NCBI GenBank assembly: GCA_902786545.1 | Contig: CADACU010000002.1 | Location: 25,865-89,864, forward strand | Reading direction: 5' to 3' | DNA: 64,000 bases | From: an uncultured Anaerovibrio sp. | GTDB taxonomy: Bacteria; Bacillota; Negativicutes; Selenomonadales; Selenomonadaceae | Shown here: positions 33,602 to 43,601 of the stretch, piece after piece | How positions within the stretch are numbered: the stretch's first letter is position 1 | Layout of the letters: each line of letters starts with the position of its first letter | Program-made: the position numbers and the translations under genes | Notes under the pieces: model-generated | Told to the model about the DNA's origin: nothing | Database searches by the model: none | What the model saw: only the letters and a program-made list of their open reading frames with translations

Positions 33602-33927
33602 GCTATAGTGACATTCTCCTGTGCATTTTTGGACTGTTTTGCACATCTTATATATCGAGAATATTGCCATTGGCGGTATTGGGGCGCCGTCCTTTGCCTA
33701 CAGTATTGGCTTTGTGGTTAAAATATGTGCCTACCTCGGTTTTTGGCGCTTTGATTTTTGTATCGATTTTTGGGGACGCTTCCAGCGGATTTCGGTTTAG
33801 TTGGAGCAATATAGAATTTTTGGCGGCATTGTGCGTTATTCCGGTGGCTGCCAAAACCCACAGTTTAGCTTATAGCATTATTGTGGGCCTCACCGCCTAT
33901 TGGTTATTACAGACTTATATGGGGTAA
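33598..33927 (+). CDS. azlD: AzlD-family exporter, small subunit
   Basis: This 109-residue protein with four hydrophobic segments is the AzlD partner: LLCIFGLFCTSYISRILPL, then WLKYVPTSVFGALIFVSIF, LAALCVIPVAAKTHSLAYSI and a final VGLTAYWLLQ. The KYVP motif and the pairing with azlC are typical. ATGA overlap with azlC implies translational coupling. Confidence 0.9.
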   Translation: MSYSDILLCIFGLFCTSYISRILPLAVLGRRPLPTVLALWLKYVPTSVFGALIFVSIFGDASSGFRFSWSNIEFLAALCVIPVAAKTHSLAYSIIVGLTAYWLLQTYMG

Positions 33928-33970
33928 TTACATCCGGTGGATATACAGGGTATTTTTTCTATGTTATACA

Positions 33971-34002
33971 TAATATGGAAAAATTTTAGCGATTGCGTTA
34001 TA
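33971..34002 (+). repeat. Half copy of the GCGTTATA palindrome upstream of miaB
   Basis: AATATGGAAAAATTTTAGCG and then ATTGCGTTATAAT match the right half of units 2 and 4 at 14.7-15.0 kb with a few changes. The left half is missing. The last bases form TATAAT at 33999-34004, a good -10 for miaB. Confidence 0.55.
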
Positions 34003-34037
34003 ATATCTTGTATGTTTTTTTGAGAGGATGTAATGAT

Positions 34038-35363
34038 TTGAGTTCAGATAAAAAGTACTTGAAGATGCTGACATATGGCTGTCAGATGAATTTCAGCGAT
34101 GCCGAGCGGATGGAGGGGGAGCTGGCCAAAATTGGCTATACTTCCACTGAGGATATGGCCCAGGCGGACCTGATTATGATAAACACCTGCTGTGTGCGGG
34201 AAACAGCAGAGGACAAGGTTTACGGAAAAATAGGTGAAATAAAGAGCCTGAAGCGGAACAACCCGGACCTTATTTTGGGTATTACCGGCTGTATGGCGCA
34301 AAAAGAAGGGGAGAGGCTGATAAAGCGGGCTCCTCATATTGACTTTGTGCTGGGAACCAATAAAATTCACGAGGTTGTGGCCACAGTTCAAAAGCTGGAG
34401 CAGTCTCAAATTAAGCATATTGTAGATACGGAAATTAACGAGTCGGAGATGCCGGAAAATATTTCCATTCACCGTAAAACTCCGTTGTCGGCCTGGGTGC
34501 CGATTATGTACGGGTGCAATAATTTCTGTACCTATTGCATTGTTCCGTATGTCCGGGGACGGGAACGCAGCCGTCTGCCGGAGGAAATTGTTGCTGAGGT
34601 GAAAGAAGCTGTTAAACAGGGCTACAAAGAGGTTACCCTGCTGGGACAGAATGTTAATTCCTATGGCAAGGACCACCAAAAGGCTACCTTTGCCCAGCTG
34701 CTGGCCATGGTGGACAAGGTGGAAGGTATTGAACGGGTGCGGTATATGACCTCTCATCCAAAGGATTTAAGTGATGAGGTTATTGAAGTAATAAAAAATA
34801 GCCAGCATATCTGCAATCATTTCCATTTACCGGTGCAGTACGGCTCCAACAAAATTTTGAAGGCAATGAACCGGGTATATACGGTGGAGGCCTACAAAGA
34901 GCTTATCCACAAAATTAGGGCAGCAATGCCGGATGCCAGCATCACTACTGATTTGATTGTGGGTTTTCCGGGGGAAACTGAGGAAGATTTCCGGCAGCTG
35001 TTGGATTTTCTGACGGAAATTCGTTATGATCAGGCCTACACCTTCATTTATTCCAAGCGGTCCGGTACACCAGCGGCAGAAATGGATGAGCAGGTGGATG
35101 ATGAATTAAAGCATGATCGGTTGAACCGGCTGATGGAATTGCAGAACAAGATCAGCCTGGAGAAAAATCAGGCTTTACAGGACAAGGTGCTGGAGGTAAT
35201 GGTGGAAGGCCCTAGTGCCAATGATGACAAGGTGTGGTCCGGCCGCACTACTACCAACAAGCTGGTGCTTTGGCCATATCAGGGCCGGGAGCAGCCGGGG
35301 GATTTTGTAAATGTAAGGATTTGTCAGCCACAGACCTGGGTCCTGAAGGGCGAGCTGGAATAG
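34038..35363 (+). CDS. miaB: tRNA-2-methylthio-N6-dimethylallyladenosine synthase
   Basis: MiaB is a radical-SAM methylthiotransferase acting on A37 of tRNAs reading UNN codons. The N-terminal domain holds three cluster Cys (YGCQMNFSDAERM, INTCCVRETAE, ITGCMAQKEG). The radical-SAM motif is YGCNNFCTYCIVPYVRGRE, and a TRAM domain closes the protein. I use TTG 34038, with AGAGGATG at 34023-34030, giving about 441 residues and MSSDKKYLKMLTYGCQMN. A TTG at 33993 lies inside the putative -10 and is rejected. mutS follows nine bases later. Confidence 0.94.
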   Translation: MSSDKKYLKMLTYGCQMNFSDAERMEGELAKIGYTSTEDMAQADLIMINTCCVRETAEDKVYGKIGEIKSLKRNNPDLILGITGCMAQKEGERLIKRAPHIDFVLGTNKIHEVVATVQKLEQSQIKHIVDTEINESEMPENISIHRKTPLSAWVPIMYGCNNFCTYCIVPYVRGRERSRLPEEIVAEVKEAVKQGYKEVTLLGQNVNSYGKDHQKATFAQLLAMVDKVEGIERVRYMTSHPKDLSDEVIEVIKNSQHICNHFHLPVQYGSNKILKAMNRVYTVEAYKELIHKIRAAMPDASITTDLIVGFPGETEEDFRQLLDFLTEIRYDQAYTFIYSKRSGTPAAEMDEQVDDELKHDRLNRLMELQNKISLEKNQALQDKVLEVMVEGPSANDDKVWSGRTTTNKLVLWPYQGREQPGDFVNVRICQPQTWVLKGELE

Positions 35364-35372
35364 GAGTCAATC

Positions 35373-37955
35373 ATGGAATTAACGCCAATGATGCAGCAAT
35401 ATATTGATGTGAAACAGCAGCACCCAGATGAAATACTCTTTTTCCGTCTGGGTGATTTCTATGAGATGTTTTTTGAGGATGCTGTGACTGCTTCCAGGGA
35501 ATTGGGGCTTACTTTGACCAGCCGTAGCGGGGACACAGAGAAAAATCCTATGTGTGGTATTCCGTATCACGCAGCGGAAAGCTATATCACCAAAATGGTG
35601 AACAAGGGGTATAAAATTGCCATTGCGGAGCAAATCGGCGACCCGAAGGCCAAGGGGCTTACCAAACGGGAGGTTATCAAGGTAATTACTCCCGGCACAA
35701 TCTTGGAAGAAAGTGCCCTGCAGTCGGCCAACAACAACTACATTGCGCTGGTGTATGAGCTGAATGAGGAGGTAGTGCTGGCCGGGGCGGATATTTCTAC
35801 CGGTGAGTGCTTTTACGGTGTTTATACCGGTGATGAACGGTGTCAGGCCCTGTACGATGAACTGTACCGCATTATGATGCCGGAGCTGATTATCCTGGGT
35901 GAGTTGTCCTTTCAGGCGGAGCTGAAGGAATTTATTGACCTTAGGATGGCGGCTTGTGCCTTTACGGTTATTGCGGAACCGGTACAAAATCGGGATGACA
36001 TTATTATTCAGCATTTTGATATAAATAATCGTCCGGTGGGAGAGGCAGCAGCCAATGCCGTGGCGACTTTGCTGGGGTATCTCCACGATACGGTGCGGAC
36101 GGACTTATCCCACATTTCCCAGCTGACCAAGCTGGATTTTGCCAATAATCTGGTAATCGATACTTACACTCTGCGCAATTTGGAAATCACCCGCAATCTG
36201 CGGGACGGCAGCAAAAAGGATACACTGCTGGATGTATTGGATTTTACTGACACGGCAATGGGAACCCGGCTGTTGAAGAAGTGGCTGGAGTATCCCCTGT
36301 TAAATATTGGCAAGATAAATCAGCGGCTGGATGCGGTGGAGGAGCTGGTAAAGGACTTTATTCTCCGGGGTGAGCTGAAGGAAGCGGCTAAAAGCATATA
36401 TGATTTTGAACGGTTATTGACCCGTATTGAGGTGGGAACAGCCAATGCCAGGGATATGGTGGCGTTGCGCACCTCCTTTAGTGTGCTGCCGAATATCAAG
36501 ATGCAGCTGGCCAAGGCCAAGGCACCGCTTTTGCAGAAATGCGAAGCGGAAATTCACACCTATGATGAGTTTGTGGATTTGCTGAACCGGGCCATTGTGG
36601 ACGATCCGGGACTAACCATTCGGGACGGAGGCATTATCAAGGAAGGCTATAATGCGGAGCTGGATGAATATCGAAAGATTTCCCGGGACAGCAAGGAAAT
36701 GCTTCAGGCCATGGAGGAAAAGGAAAAGGAAGCCACCGGTATCCGGGCCCTGAAAATTGGCTACAACAAGGTATTTGGCTATTATATTGAAGTTCGCCAC
36801 AGTGGGGCGGAGCTGGTGCCGGATCATTATGTCAGAAAGCAGACCCTGGCTAATGCGGAACGGTATATTACTCAGGAGCTGAAGGAATTTGAAACCAAAA
36901 TTCTTGGCGCCGAGGAAAAAATCGTAAATATTGAATACAATCTTTTTTCGGAAATTCGGGAAACCATCAAGGCCAAGCTGGCGGACATTCAAGGTACAGC
37001 CAAGTACATTGCCTTGCTGGATGTGTTGTGTGGACTGGCGCAGGCGGCCAACAGCTACAATTATGTGCGGCCGCAGCTGATAAACAACGGTCAGATTGAC
37101 ATTAAGGATGGCCGGCATCCATTGGTGGAGCGGATTTTAAATCGGGAGCTGTTCGTGCCGAATGATACCAGAATAAATCACACTGATTGCGAGATTATGC
37201 TGATTACCGGGCCTAATATGGCGGGTAAGTCCACCTACATGCGGCAGACTGCCTTGTTGACCTTGATGGCGCAGGTAGGCAGCTTTGTTCCAGCCAGAGA
37301 GGCATCTATTTCACCGGTGGATCGGATATTTACCCGTATCGGGGCCAGTGATGACCTGGTAAGTGGACAGAGCACCTTTATGGTGGAGATGAACGAGGTG
37401 GCCCAGATTTTAAAATATGCCACCCGGGACAGTCTGGTTATTTTGGACGAAATCGGTCGGGGGACCAGTACCTTTGATGGTATGAGTATTGCCAGGGCAG
37501 TTATTGAGCATATAAGGGAGAAAATCCACGCCAAGACTTTGTTTGCTACCCATTATCACGAGCTGACTGACCTGGAGGATGATGTTATAAAGAATTATTG
37601 CATTGCCGTAAAGGAAAAGGGAAAGGATATCCAGTTTTTACGCCGGATTATTCCGGGGGCAGCGGATAAATCATATGGTATCCATGTAGCGAGATTGGCC
37701 GGGCTGCCAAAGGTGGTAACCAACCGGGCGGAGAAAATCCTCAATGAGCTGGAGGCAGCTGAACCGGAGCCTCGGGCCAAGGTGGCGACGGAGCAGGAAG
37801 CCGCCCCAGTGGATGATTTGATGGGGTCGCTTTTTGGCAATACCCTGCGGGATGAGTTGCTTTCTATGGATGTTATGACCATGACCCCTATCGAAGCGAT
37901 GAATACCCTGTATCGTTTGCAACGACAGGCCAAGGAGGAGGCTGGTAAGGGATGA
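35373..37955 (+). CDS. mutS: DNA mismatch repair protein MutS
   Basis: MutS recognises mismatches and small loops. The 860-residue protein has the mismatch-reading Phe-X-Glu in LGDFYEMFFEDA near residue 30, connector and core domains, then the ABC ATPase: Walker A TGPNMAGKSTYMRQ near residue 611, DEIGRGTSTFDGM near 690 and FATHYHELTDLE. The C-terminus keeps the helix-turn-helix MTPIEAMNTLYRLQ. It overlaps mutL by four bases. Confidence 0.98.
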   Translation: MELTPMMQQYIDVKQQHPDEILFFRLGDFYEMFFEDAVTASRELGLTLTSRSGDTEKNPMCGIPYHAAESYITKMVNKGYKIAIAEQIGDPKAKGLTKREVIKVITPGTILEESALQSANNNYIALVYELNEEVVLAGADISTGECFYGVYTGDERCQALYDELYRIMMPELIILGELSFQAELKEFIDLRMAACAFTVIAEPVQNRDDIIIQHFDINNRPVGEAAANAVATLLGYLHDTVRTDLSHISQLTKLDFANNLVIDTYTLRNLEITRNLRDGSKKDTLLDVLDFTDTAMGTRLLKKWLEYPLLNIGKINQRLDAVEELVKDFILRGELKEAAKSIYDFERLLTRIEVGTANARDMVALRTSFSVLPNIKMQLAKAKAPLLQKCEAEIHTYDEFVDLLNRAIVDDPGLTIRDGGIIKEGYNAELDEYRKISRDSKEMLQAMEEKEKEATGIRALKIGYNKVFGYYIEVRHSGAELVPDHYVRKQTLANAERYITQELKEFETKILGAEEKIVNIEYNLFSEIRETIKAKLADIQGTAKYIALLDVLCGLAQAANSYNYVRPQLINNGQIDIKDGRHPLVERILNRELFVPNDTRINHTDCEIMLITGPNMAGKSTYMRQTALLTLMAQVGSFVPAREASISPVDRIFTRIGASDDLVSGQSTFMVEMNEVAQILKYATRDSLVILDEIGRGTSTFDGMSIARAVIEHIREKIHAKTLFATHYHELTDLEDDVIKNYCIAVKEKGKDIQFLRRIIPGAADKSYGIHVARLAGLPKVVTNRAEKILNELEAAEPEPRAKVATEQEAAPVDDLMGSLFGNTLRDELLSMDVMTMTPIEAMNTLYRLQRQAKEEAGKG

Positions 37956-39871
37956 GTTTTATCCATGTCCTTGATGACAGTACCATCAACAAAATTGCCG
38001 CAGGTGAAGTGGTGGAGCGACCAGCTTCCGTAATCAAGGAACTGGTGGAAAATGCCATGGATGCCAAGGCGGACCGCATCGAAGTGGAAATAATGGCTGG
38101 TGGTACCAGTTATATGCGGGTCACTGACAATGGCATTGGAATGAGCCTGGAGGATGCCAAGCTGGCTATTCAGCGGCATGCTACCAGTAAAATATACAAG
38201 GTGGAGGATTTGCTGTCCATCGATACCCTTGGTTTTCGGGGGGAGGCCCTGCCGAGTATTTCGTCGGTTTCCCGCTTTACACTGCAAACCCGTCAGGCGG
38301 GGACGGAACTGGGAACTGAAATAAAGATAAGCGGTGGCAGAGAACCGGAAATCGGTGAAGCCGGCTGCAGCCTGGGTACTACCATCAAGGTGGAGGACTT
38401 GTTTTTCAACACCCCGGCCCGGAAAAAATTTTTAAAGACCACCAATACTGAAGGCAGCAAGATAAATGATTATATAATAAAGCTGGCCATTTCTCGGCCG
38501 GATATTGCCTTTAAGTTTATCAATAACAATAAAACGGCGGTGGTTACGCCTGGTAACGGCAATCTGCATGATACACTGCGTAGTATCTACGGAAATTCCC
38601 TCGGTGATGCCCTGTTGGGGGTGGATTTTTCCGACGGGGAAACCACGGTGAAGGGATATATTTCCAAGCCGTCTACTATTCGCAGCAATCGGAATTGGCA
38701 AACCTTTATTGTCAATGGGCGGATTATTTCCAATCGGGCCATTTCCAAGGCAGTGGACAATGCCTATACGGCCCTTATTCCCAAAGCAGGGTTTCCTATG
38801 GTGGCCCTGTTTATGGATGTACAGCCTAATACGGTAGATGTAAATGTTCATCCGCAAAAAAGTGAGATTAAATTTGAAGATGAAGGGTATATCTTCAAAT
38901 TGGTTTATAAATCAGTGCTGGACGCCGTAAGACCCCATGGCAAGGAGCTAGGTACTCTGGCGGCCAATGTGGAACGACCGGAACGGCATTTTACGGCCCC
39001 GGCCACGACGGTCAATAAGCCGGTGATGGAACCACTTATTGATGATATGCATTTTGTACCGGCCACCAAGCCATCCATTGGAACCGGCTATACAAATCCG
39101 GCACCTTCCGGGTTGCCCAGCTCGGCCTATCAATATCGGGTGGAGCAGCAGGCCAGGACCTTCCATGAAGCCCAGACAGAAATGGAAAGCTTGAAGGAAC
39201 AGGAAAAGGAAGCCGTATTGGTTGATAATAAAGTTCTGGTGGATATGGAAACCGGTGAGGTGAAGGAAGCGGCGGCAACGGTTACTTCCACAGGACAATC
39301 ACCGATGGTGCCTATCGGTCAGGTGGATGATACCTATATTATCGCTCAGGATGCCGACAGTCTGTACATTGTGGACCAGCATGCCGCCCATGAGCGGATT
39401 TTGTATGACCGGTTTGCGGCTATGACGGATAAGATTCCTTCCCAGCAGCTGCTGGTGCATCTGTTCCTCGATGTCAGTGAGCGGGAGGCCCAGCTTATTG
39501 AGCGTAATTCGGAGTTATTTGATAGCTTGGGCTTTAGTATGGAGCAAAGTGGTCCGGCTCAATATCGGCTTATGGAAATACCGGCGGATATTCCCCTGGG
39601 GGAGGCCGAAAATATCATTCGGGAGATTTTGGTTTCGTTGGAGGATATGCACAAGCTGTCAGCCGCAGAAATCCGGCACGCCTGTCTGGCCATGACTGCC
39701 TGCAAGGCGGCTATTAAGGCGGGGTTTAAGCTGAATTTTAAGCAGATGGAAATAATTTTGGCAGAGCTGAATCAAACGGCTATGCCATATACTTGCCCCC
39801 ATGGGCGACCGACTATTTTGAAATTTTCCTGTGGGGAGCTGGCCAAGATGTTTAAACGGACCGGCTTTTGA
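37952..39871 (+). CDS. mutL: DNA mismatch repair protein MutL
   Basis: MutL links MutS to strand nicking. The 639-residue protein has the GHKL ATPase motifs VENAMDAKADRIEVEI, RVTDNGIGM and TLGFRGEALPSI, a variable linker (about 340-450), and a C-terminal endonuclease domain with DQHAAHERILYD and TCPHGRPTILKF. The metal motif DQHA-X2-E-X4-E has Asp in place of its last Glu. Presence of this motif fits bacteria without MutH. ATGA couples it to mutS. Confidence 0.97.
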   Translation: MSFIHVLDDSTINKIAAGEVVERPASVIKELVENAMDAKADRIEVEIMAGGTSYMRVTDNGIGMSLEDAKLAIQRHATSKIYKVEDLLSIDTLGFRGEALPSISSVSRFTLQTRQAGTELGTEIKISGGREPEIGEAGCSLGTTIKVEDLFFNTPARKKFLKTTNTEGSKINDYIIKLAISRPDIAFKFINNNKTAVVTPGNGNLHDTLRSIYGNSLGDALLGVDFSDGETTVKGYISKPSTIRSNRNWQTFIVNGRIISNRAISKAVDNAYTALIPKAGFPMVALFMDVQPNTVDVNVHPQKSEIKFEDEGYIFKLVYKSVLDAVRPHGKELGTLAANVERPERHFTAPATTVNKPVMEPLIDDMHFVPATKPSIGTGYTNPAPSGLPSSAYQYRVEQQARTFHEAQTEMESLKEQEKEAVLVDNKVLVDMETGEVKEAAATVTSTGQSPMVPIGQVDDTYIIAQDADSLYIVDQHAAHERILYDRFAAMTDKIPSQQLLVHLFLDVSEREAQLIERNSELFDSLGFSMEQSGPAQYRLMEIPADIPLGEAENIIREILVSLEDMHKLSAAEIRHACLAMTACKAAIKAGFKLNFKQMEIILAELNQTAMPYTCPHGRPTILKFSCGELAKMFKRTGF

Positions 39872-39902
39872 CCCTGCGTTAACTTTACTGTTAAGGAGAT
39901 AT

Positions 39903-40685
39903 ATGATAAATACCATTGTCACAACAGACCGGAAAAACCACAGCGACAGTCAGAAGCTGGCCCAAATGGCCGCAGAACGGCTGGGAATAAAGCTGGTCAA
40001 ACGGAATAGGGAGCCTATGGAAAAATTACGGGAAATGTACGGTGTGGACAATGTACTGGTGGCTAAGCGGGGCTCCTTTACTTTGGATACCCCGGAGGGG
40101 GAGCTGTTTTTTCATCCCAATATGTCCCAGCTGCGAATAAAAAATATTCGTATGGGTGAGGGTGACCATATGGCCAATGCTCTGGATTTGCAGGAAGGAA
40201 TGACGGTGCTGGACTGTACTTTGGGCTTTGGGGCTGACTCTATTGTGGCAAGCTTTGTGGTAGGGGAAGGTGGCCAGGTGATTGGTTTGGAGGCCAGTCC
40301 CTTGATTGCCTTTATTACCAGCGAAGGAATGAAGAAGTTTCTGGCGACAAATTATGAGCTGCATAGTGCCATTAAGCGGGTTCAGGTGATAAATGCGGAT
40401 TACAATGAGTATTTGCAGACATTGCCGGATAATTCCGTGGATGTGGTATACTTTGACCCAATGTTCCGTCATCCTTTGCGGGACAGCCACAATATCAATC
40501 CGTTGCGGAGTGTGGCGGACCATCGCCCCTTGGAGCTGCCGGCGGTGAATGAGGCCAAACGGGTGGCCCGTCATCGGGTAGTCATGAAGGAAAACAGCCG
40601 AAGCCTGGAGTTTGCCCGATTAGGTTTTAATGAAATTGCCGGTGGCAAACATTCCAAGGTGCATTATGGGGTAATCCGGTTATAG
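39903..40685 (+). CDS. RsmJ-like SAM-dependent methyltransferase
   Basis: The 260-residue protein starts at ATG 39903, with AAGGAGAT at 39893-39900. An upstream in-frame start would overlap mutL by 40 bases and is not needed. Motif I is VLDCTLGFGADSIVAS, the acidic loop is VIGLEAS, and motif IV is VDVVYFDPMFRHPLRDS. The DPMF-H pattern is that of RsmJ (DUF548), which methylates G1516 of 16S rRNA in proteobacteria. Overall similarity to E. coli RsmJ is only in motifs, so the rRNA target is an inference. The N-terminal 60 residues look like a separate small domain. Confidence 0.8.
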   Translation: MINTIVTTDRKNHSDSQKLAQMAAERLGIKLVKRNREPMEKLREMYGVDNVLVAKRGSFTLDTPEGELFFHPNMSQLRIKNIRMGEGDHMANALDLQEGMTVLDCTLGFGADSIVASFVVGEGGQVIGLEASPLIAFITSEGMKKFLATNYELHSAIKRVQVINADYNEYLQTLPDNSVDVVYFDPMFRHPLRDSHNINPLRSVADHRPLELPAVNEAKRVARHRVVMKENSRSLEFARLGFNEIAGGKHSKVHYGVIRL

Positions 40686-40699
40686 CGAACATAATTTCA

Positions 40700-40729
40700 T
40701 TGTATCAGTGTTGTGTAATATGCTATAAT
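40700..40729 (+). promoter_or_regulatory. Promoter of alaS
   Basis: TTGTAT (40700-40705) and TATAAT (40724-40729) are 18 bases apart. The leader of about 50 bases has no T-box. Confidence 0.65.
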
Positions 40730-40783
40730 CAATAAGTTAGCGTGAACTATTTTTTTATTAACATATTCTGGAGGTAGAGTGTT

Positions 40784-43408
40784 TTGAAGAAAATGACAGG
40801 TAACGAGCTGAGAGAGGCTTATCTTACTTTCTTTGCTGAGAAAAAAGGCCACTTGAGATTACCAAGTGCGTCCCTTATTCCTGAAAATGACCCGACTTTG
40901 TTAATGATTGGTGCTGGTATGGCACCGTTTAAAGCATATTTTACCGGCAAGGTTAAGCCACCACGCAACCGGATTACCACCAGCCAGCGTTGTGTCCGGA
41001 CTGGTGATATTGAGAATGTAGGCCGCACCGCCCGTCATCAGACTTATTTTGAGATGCTGGGCAACTTTTCCTTTGGCGATTATTTCAAGAAGGAAGCTAT
41101 TCCATGGGCATGGGAGTTCCTCACTGAGGTCTTGGAAATGCCAAAGGACAGGCTTTGGGCTACCATTTATCCAAAAGACGATGAGGCTCGGCGGATTTGG
41201 GAGGAACAGCCTGGCTTTGATCCATCCCATATTGTGCCGTTAGAGGATAATTTCTGGGAAATCGGACCTGGTCCATGCGGTCCGGATACGGAGATTTATT
41301 TTGATTTGGGTGAAGAACGGGGCTGTGGCAGCCCGGATTGTGCCGTAGGCTGTGACTGCGACCGTTATCTGGAAATCTGGAACAATGTATTCACCCAGTT
41401 TGACCGTACTGAGGATGGTCAGTACAATGATTTGGAAAACAAGAATATTGATACTGGTATGGGGCTGGAGCGTATTGCCTCGGTAATTCAGGGTGTACCA
41501 AGCAACTTCGAGACTGATTTGCTGTTCCCAATTATCGAGTACGCATCCAAGGTATCCGGCGTGAAGTATGGTGAGGATGCTGACAAGGATGTATCCTTGA
41601 AGGTTATTGCTGACCATGCCCGTTCCATGAGCATTATGATTATGGATGGTATCCTGCCGTCCAACGAGGGCCGGGGGTATGTGCTGCGCCGTATTCTGCG
41701 GCGGGCTATTCGTCATGGCCGGATGCTGGGCATAAAGGACAAGTTCCTTGAGGGAGCTGTGGACGCTGTATGCAAGATTTACGAGGGTGCCAGTGATTTT
41801 GAGGCATTGGCCCAGAAGCAGGATTATATCAAGAAGGTTATTTCCTTGGAAGAAGACCGGTTCTCTGCTACATTGGAGCAGGGGCTGGAGCTGCTGGATG
41901 GCTATATGGCTGAGACCAAGGCCGCCGGCAAGAAGGTACTGGATGGGGCGTTGAGCTTCAAGCTTTATGATACCTTTGGTTTCCCTTGGGAGCTGACCGA
42001 GGAGATTTTGCAGGAAAATGGTATAGAGTTTGATAAGGAAGCCTTTGACAAGGAAATGCAGGAGCAGCGTGATCGTGCCAGAGCGGCTCGGGCTGAAAAC
42101 CAGCGGTTCGCTGTACCGGATTTAAAGAATATTGATACTGCCGCCTTAAAGCACGATGAAGCAGCTACTGAGGCTGAAGTGGTGGCTATCTGGAAGGATG
42201 GCGTTCTGGTTGATTCCCTTCAGGACGGCGAAGAGGCAGGGATTATCCTGTCAGTTACGCCGTTCTATGCCGAGGGTGGCGGTCAGGTTGGTGACACTGG
42301 CCTGTTCATCAGTGAGCTGGGCCGTATAAAGGCTACCAATGCCAAGAAGCTGCCAGACGGTACAATTTATCATGAGTCCTATGTTGAAGAGGGTCAGCTG
42401 AAGGTGGGCGATAAGGTTCAGATTAAGCTGGACAAGGTTGAAAAATTGTCCTCAGCCCGTAACCATACAGCAACCCACTTGCTGCAGGCCGCGTTGAAGA
42501 CCGTAGTAGGTGAGCAGATCAATCAGGCCGGCTCCTCCGTAAATGGTGACCGCCTGCGGTTTGACTTTACCAACTTTGAGCCAGTAAGTGCTCAGCAGCT
42601 GGCTGATGTTGAGGAACTGGTGAACAACGAAATCCTTAAGGGCACGGATGTGGTTATTGAGGAAATGGCCAAGGATGCGGCGGTGGAAAAGGGTGCCATG
42701 GCTCTCTTTGGCGAGAAGTACGGTGATGTGGTCCGCGTGGTAAGTGTTCCGGGCTTCTCCATGGAGCTGTGCGGTGGTTCCCATGTTGCCAATGTTGGTC
42801 AGATTGGTCTCTTTAAAATTGTATCGGAAACCGGTGTGGCAGCTGGTGTACGCCGTATTGAGGCCATCACTGGCCGGGCAGCTTTGGAATATGCCAACAA
42901 TAAGGCCAAGATGGTAGCTGATGCGGCAACAGCCCTGAAGTGCCGTGAAGATGAGCTGGTAGCTCATGTTGAGAGCCTGGCAGCTCAGGCCAAGGAGCTG
43001 CAGAAGCAGCTGGATGCTATCAATGCAGAAAAGGCCAAGGCCGATGCCGCAGCCCTCACTGATCAGGTGAAAACTGTAGGTGAGGTTAGCGTAATTGCTG
43101 CTGCAGTACAGGCGGCTGATATGGATGATCTCAGAAGTATTGCTGATATGACTTGTGAGAAGATTAGCAATGGTGTGGTGGTACTTGGTACCGTTAATGG
43201 TGACAAGGTTAATCTGGTAGTCAAAGCCTCCAAGGAGGCAGTGGCCAAAGGGGCTCATTCCGGGAAAATCATCAAGGAAGCTGCGGCTGTGGTTGGCGGT
43301 GGCGGCGGTGGTCGTCCGGATATGGCTCAGGCCGGTGGCAAACAGCCTGACCATCTGGAAGCAGCCTTGGCGAAGGCCGTTGAGGTTATTACTGCCCAGG
43401 TAGGTTAA
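40784..43408 (+). CDS. alaS: Alanyl-tRNA synthetase
   Basis: AlaRS charges tRNA-Ala by recognising its G3-U70 pair. The 874-residue protein has MIGAGMAPFKAYFTG and RITTSQRCVRTGDIENVGRT (class II core), the editing domain with HTATHLLQAALK and the CGGSHVANVG zinc motif, and a C-terminal C-Ala domain with GGGGGGRPDMAQAGG. The start is TTG 40784, eight bases after GGAGGT. The next ATG, at 40793, is 17 bases from it. Unlike thrS and trp it has no T-box leader. Confidence 0.97.
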   Translation: MKKMTGNELREAYLTFFAEKKGHLRLPSASLIPENDPTLLMIGAGMAPFKAYFTGKVKPPRNRITTSQRCVRTGDIENVGRTARHQTYFEMLGNFSFGDYFKKEAIPWAWEFLTEVLEMPKDRLWATIYPKDDEARRIWEEQPGFDPSHIVPLEDNFWEIGPGPCGPDTEIYFDLGEERGCGSPDCAVGCDCDRYLEIWNNVFTQFDRTEDGQYNDLENKNIDTGMGLERIASVIQGVPSNFETDLLFPIIEYASKVSGVKYGEDADKDVSLKVIADHARSMSIMIMDGILPSNEGRGYVLRRILRRAIRHGRMLGIKDKFLEGAVDAVCKIYEGASDFEALAQKQDYIKKVISLEEDRFSATLEQGLELLDGYMAETKAAGKKVLDGALSFKLYDTFGFPWELTEEILQENGIEFDKEAFDKEMQEQRDRARAARAENQRFAVPDLKNIDTAALKHDEAATEAEVVAIWKDGVLVDSLQDGEEAGIILSVTPFYAEGGGQVGDTGLFISELGRIKATNAKKLPDGTIYHESYVEEGQLKVGDKVQIKLDKVEKLSSARNHTATHLLQAALKTVVGEQINQAGSSVNGDRLRFDFTNFEPVSAQQLADVEELVNNEILKGTDVVIEEMAKDAAVEKGAMALFGEKYGDVVRVVSVPGFSMELCGGSHVANVGQIGLFKIVSETGVAAGVRRIEAITGRAALEYANNKAKMVADAATALKCREDELVAHVESLAAQAKELQKQLDAINAEKAKADAAALTDQVKTVGEVSVIAAAVQAADMDDLRSIADMTCEKISNGVVVLGTVNGDKVNLVVKASKEAVAKGAHSGKIIKEAAAVVGGGGGGRPDMAQAGGKQPDHLEAALAKAVEVITAQVG

Positions 43409-43423
43409 AATACAACTTTTATT

Positions 43424-43455
43424 CGGGGCCGCAGGAGCGGCCCCGTTTATTTAGT
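43424..43455 (+). terminator. Terminator of alaS
   Basis: CGGGGCCGC (43424-43432) and GCGGCCCCG (43437-43445) form a nine-pair GC-rich stem with an AGGA loop, followed by TTTATTTA. Confidence 0.9.
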
Positions 43456-43601
43456 TTAAATATTAAAAGTAAAAAAGGAGTTTTCTGTTTATTTATAGAA
43501 TGAATAAAAAATAGGAGAAAATTGTTAGAAATGATTAGCCAAGTTAAGTAATCATGATCAGTAAGATTAAGAGTTACATTGGAAAAGGAAGGTGTAGGTC
43601 T

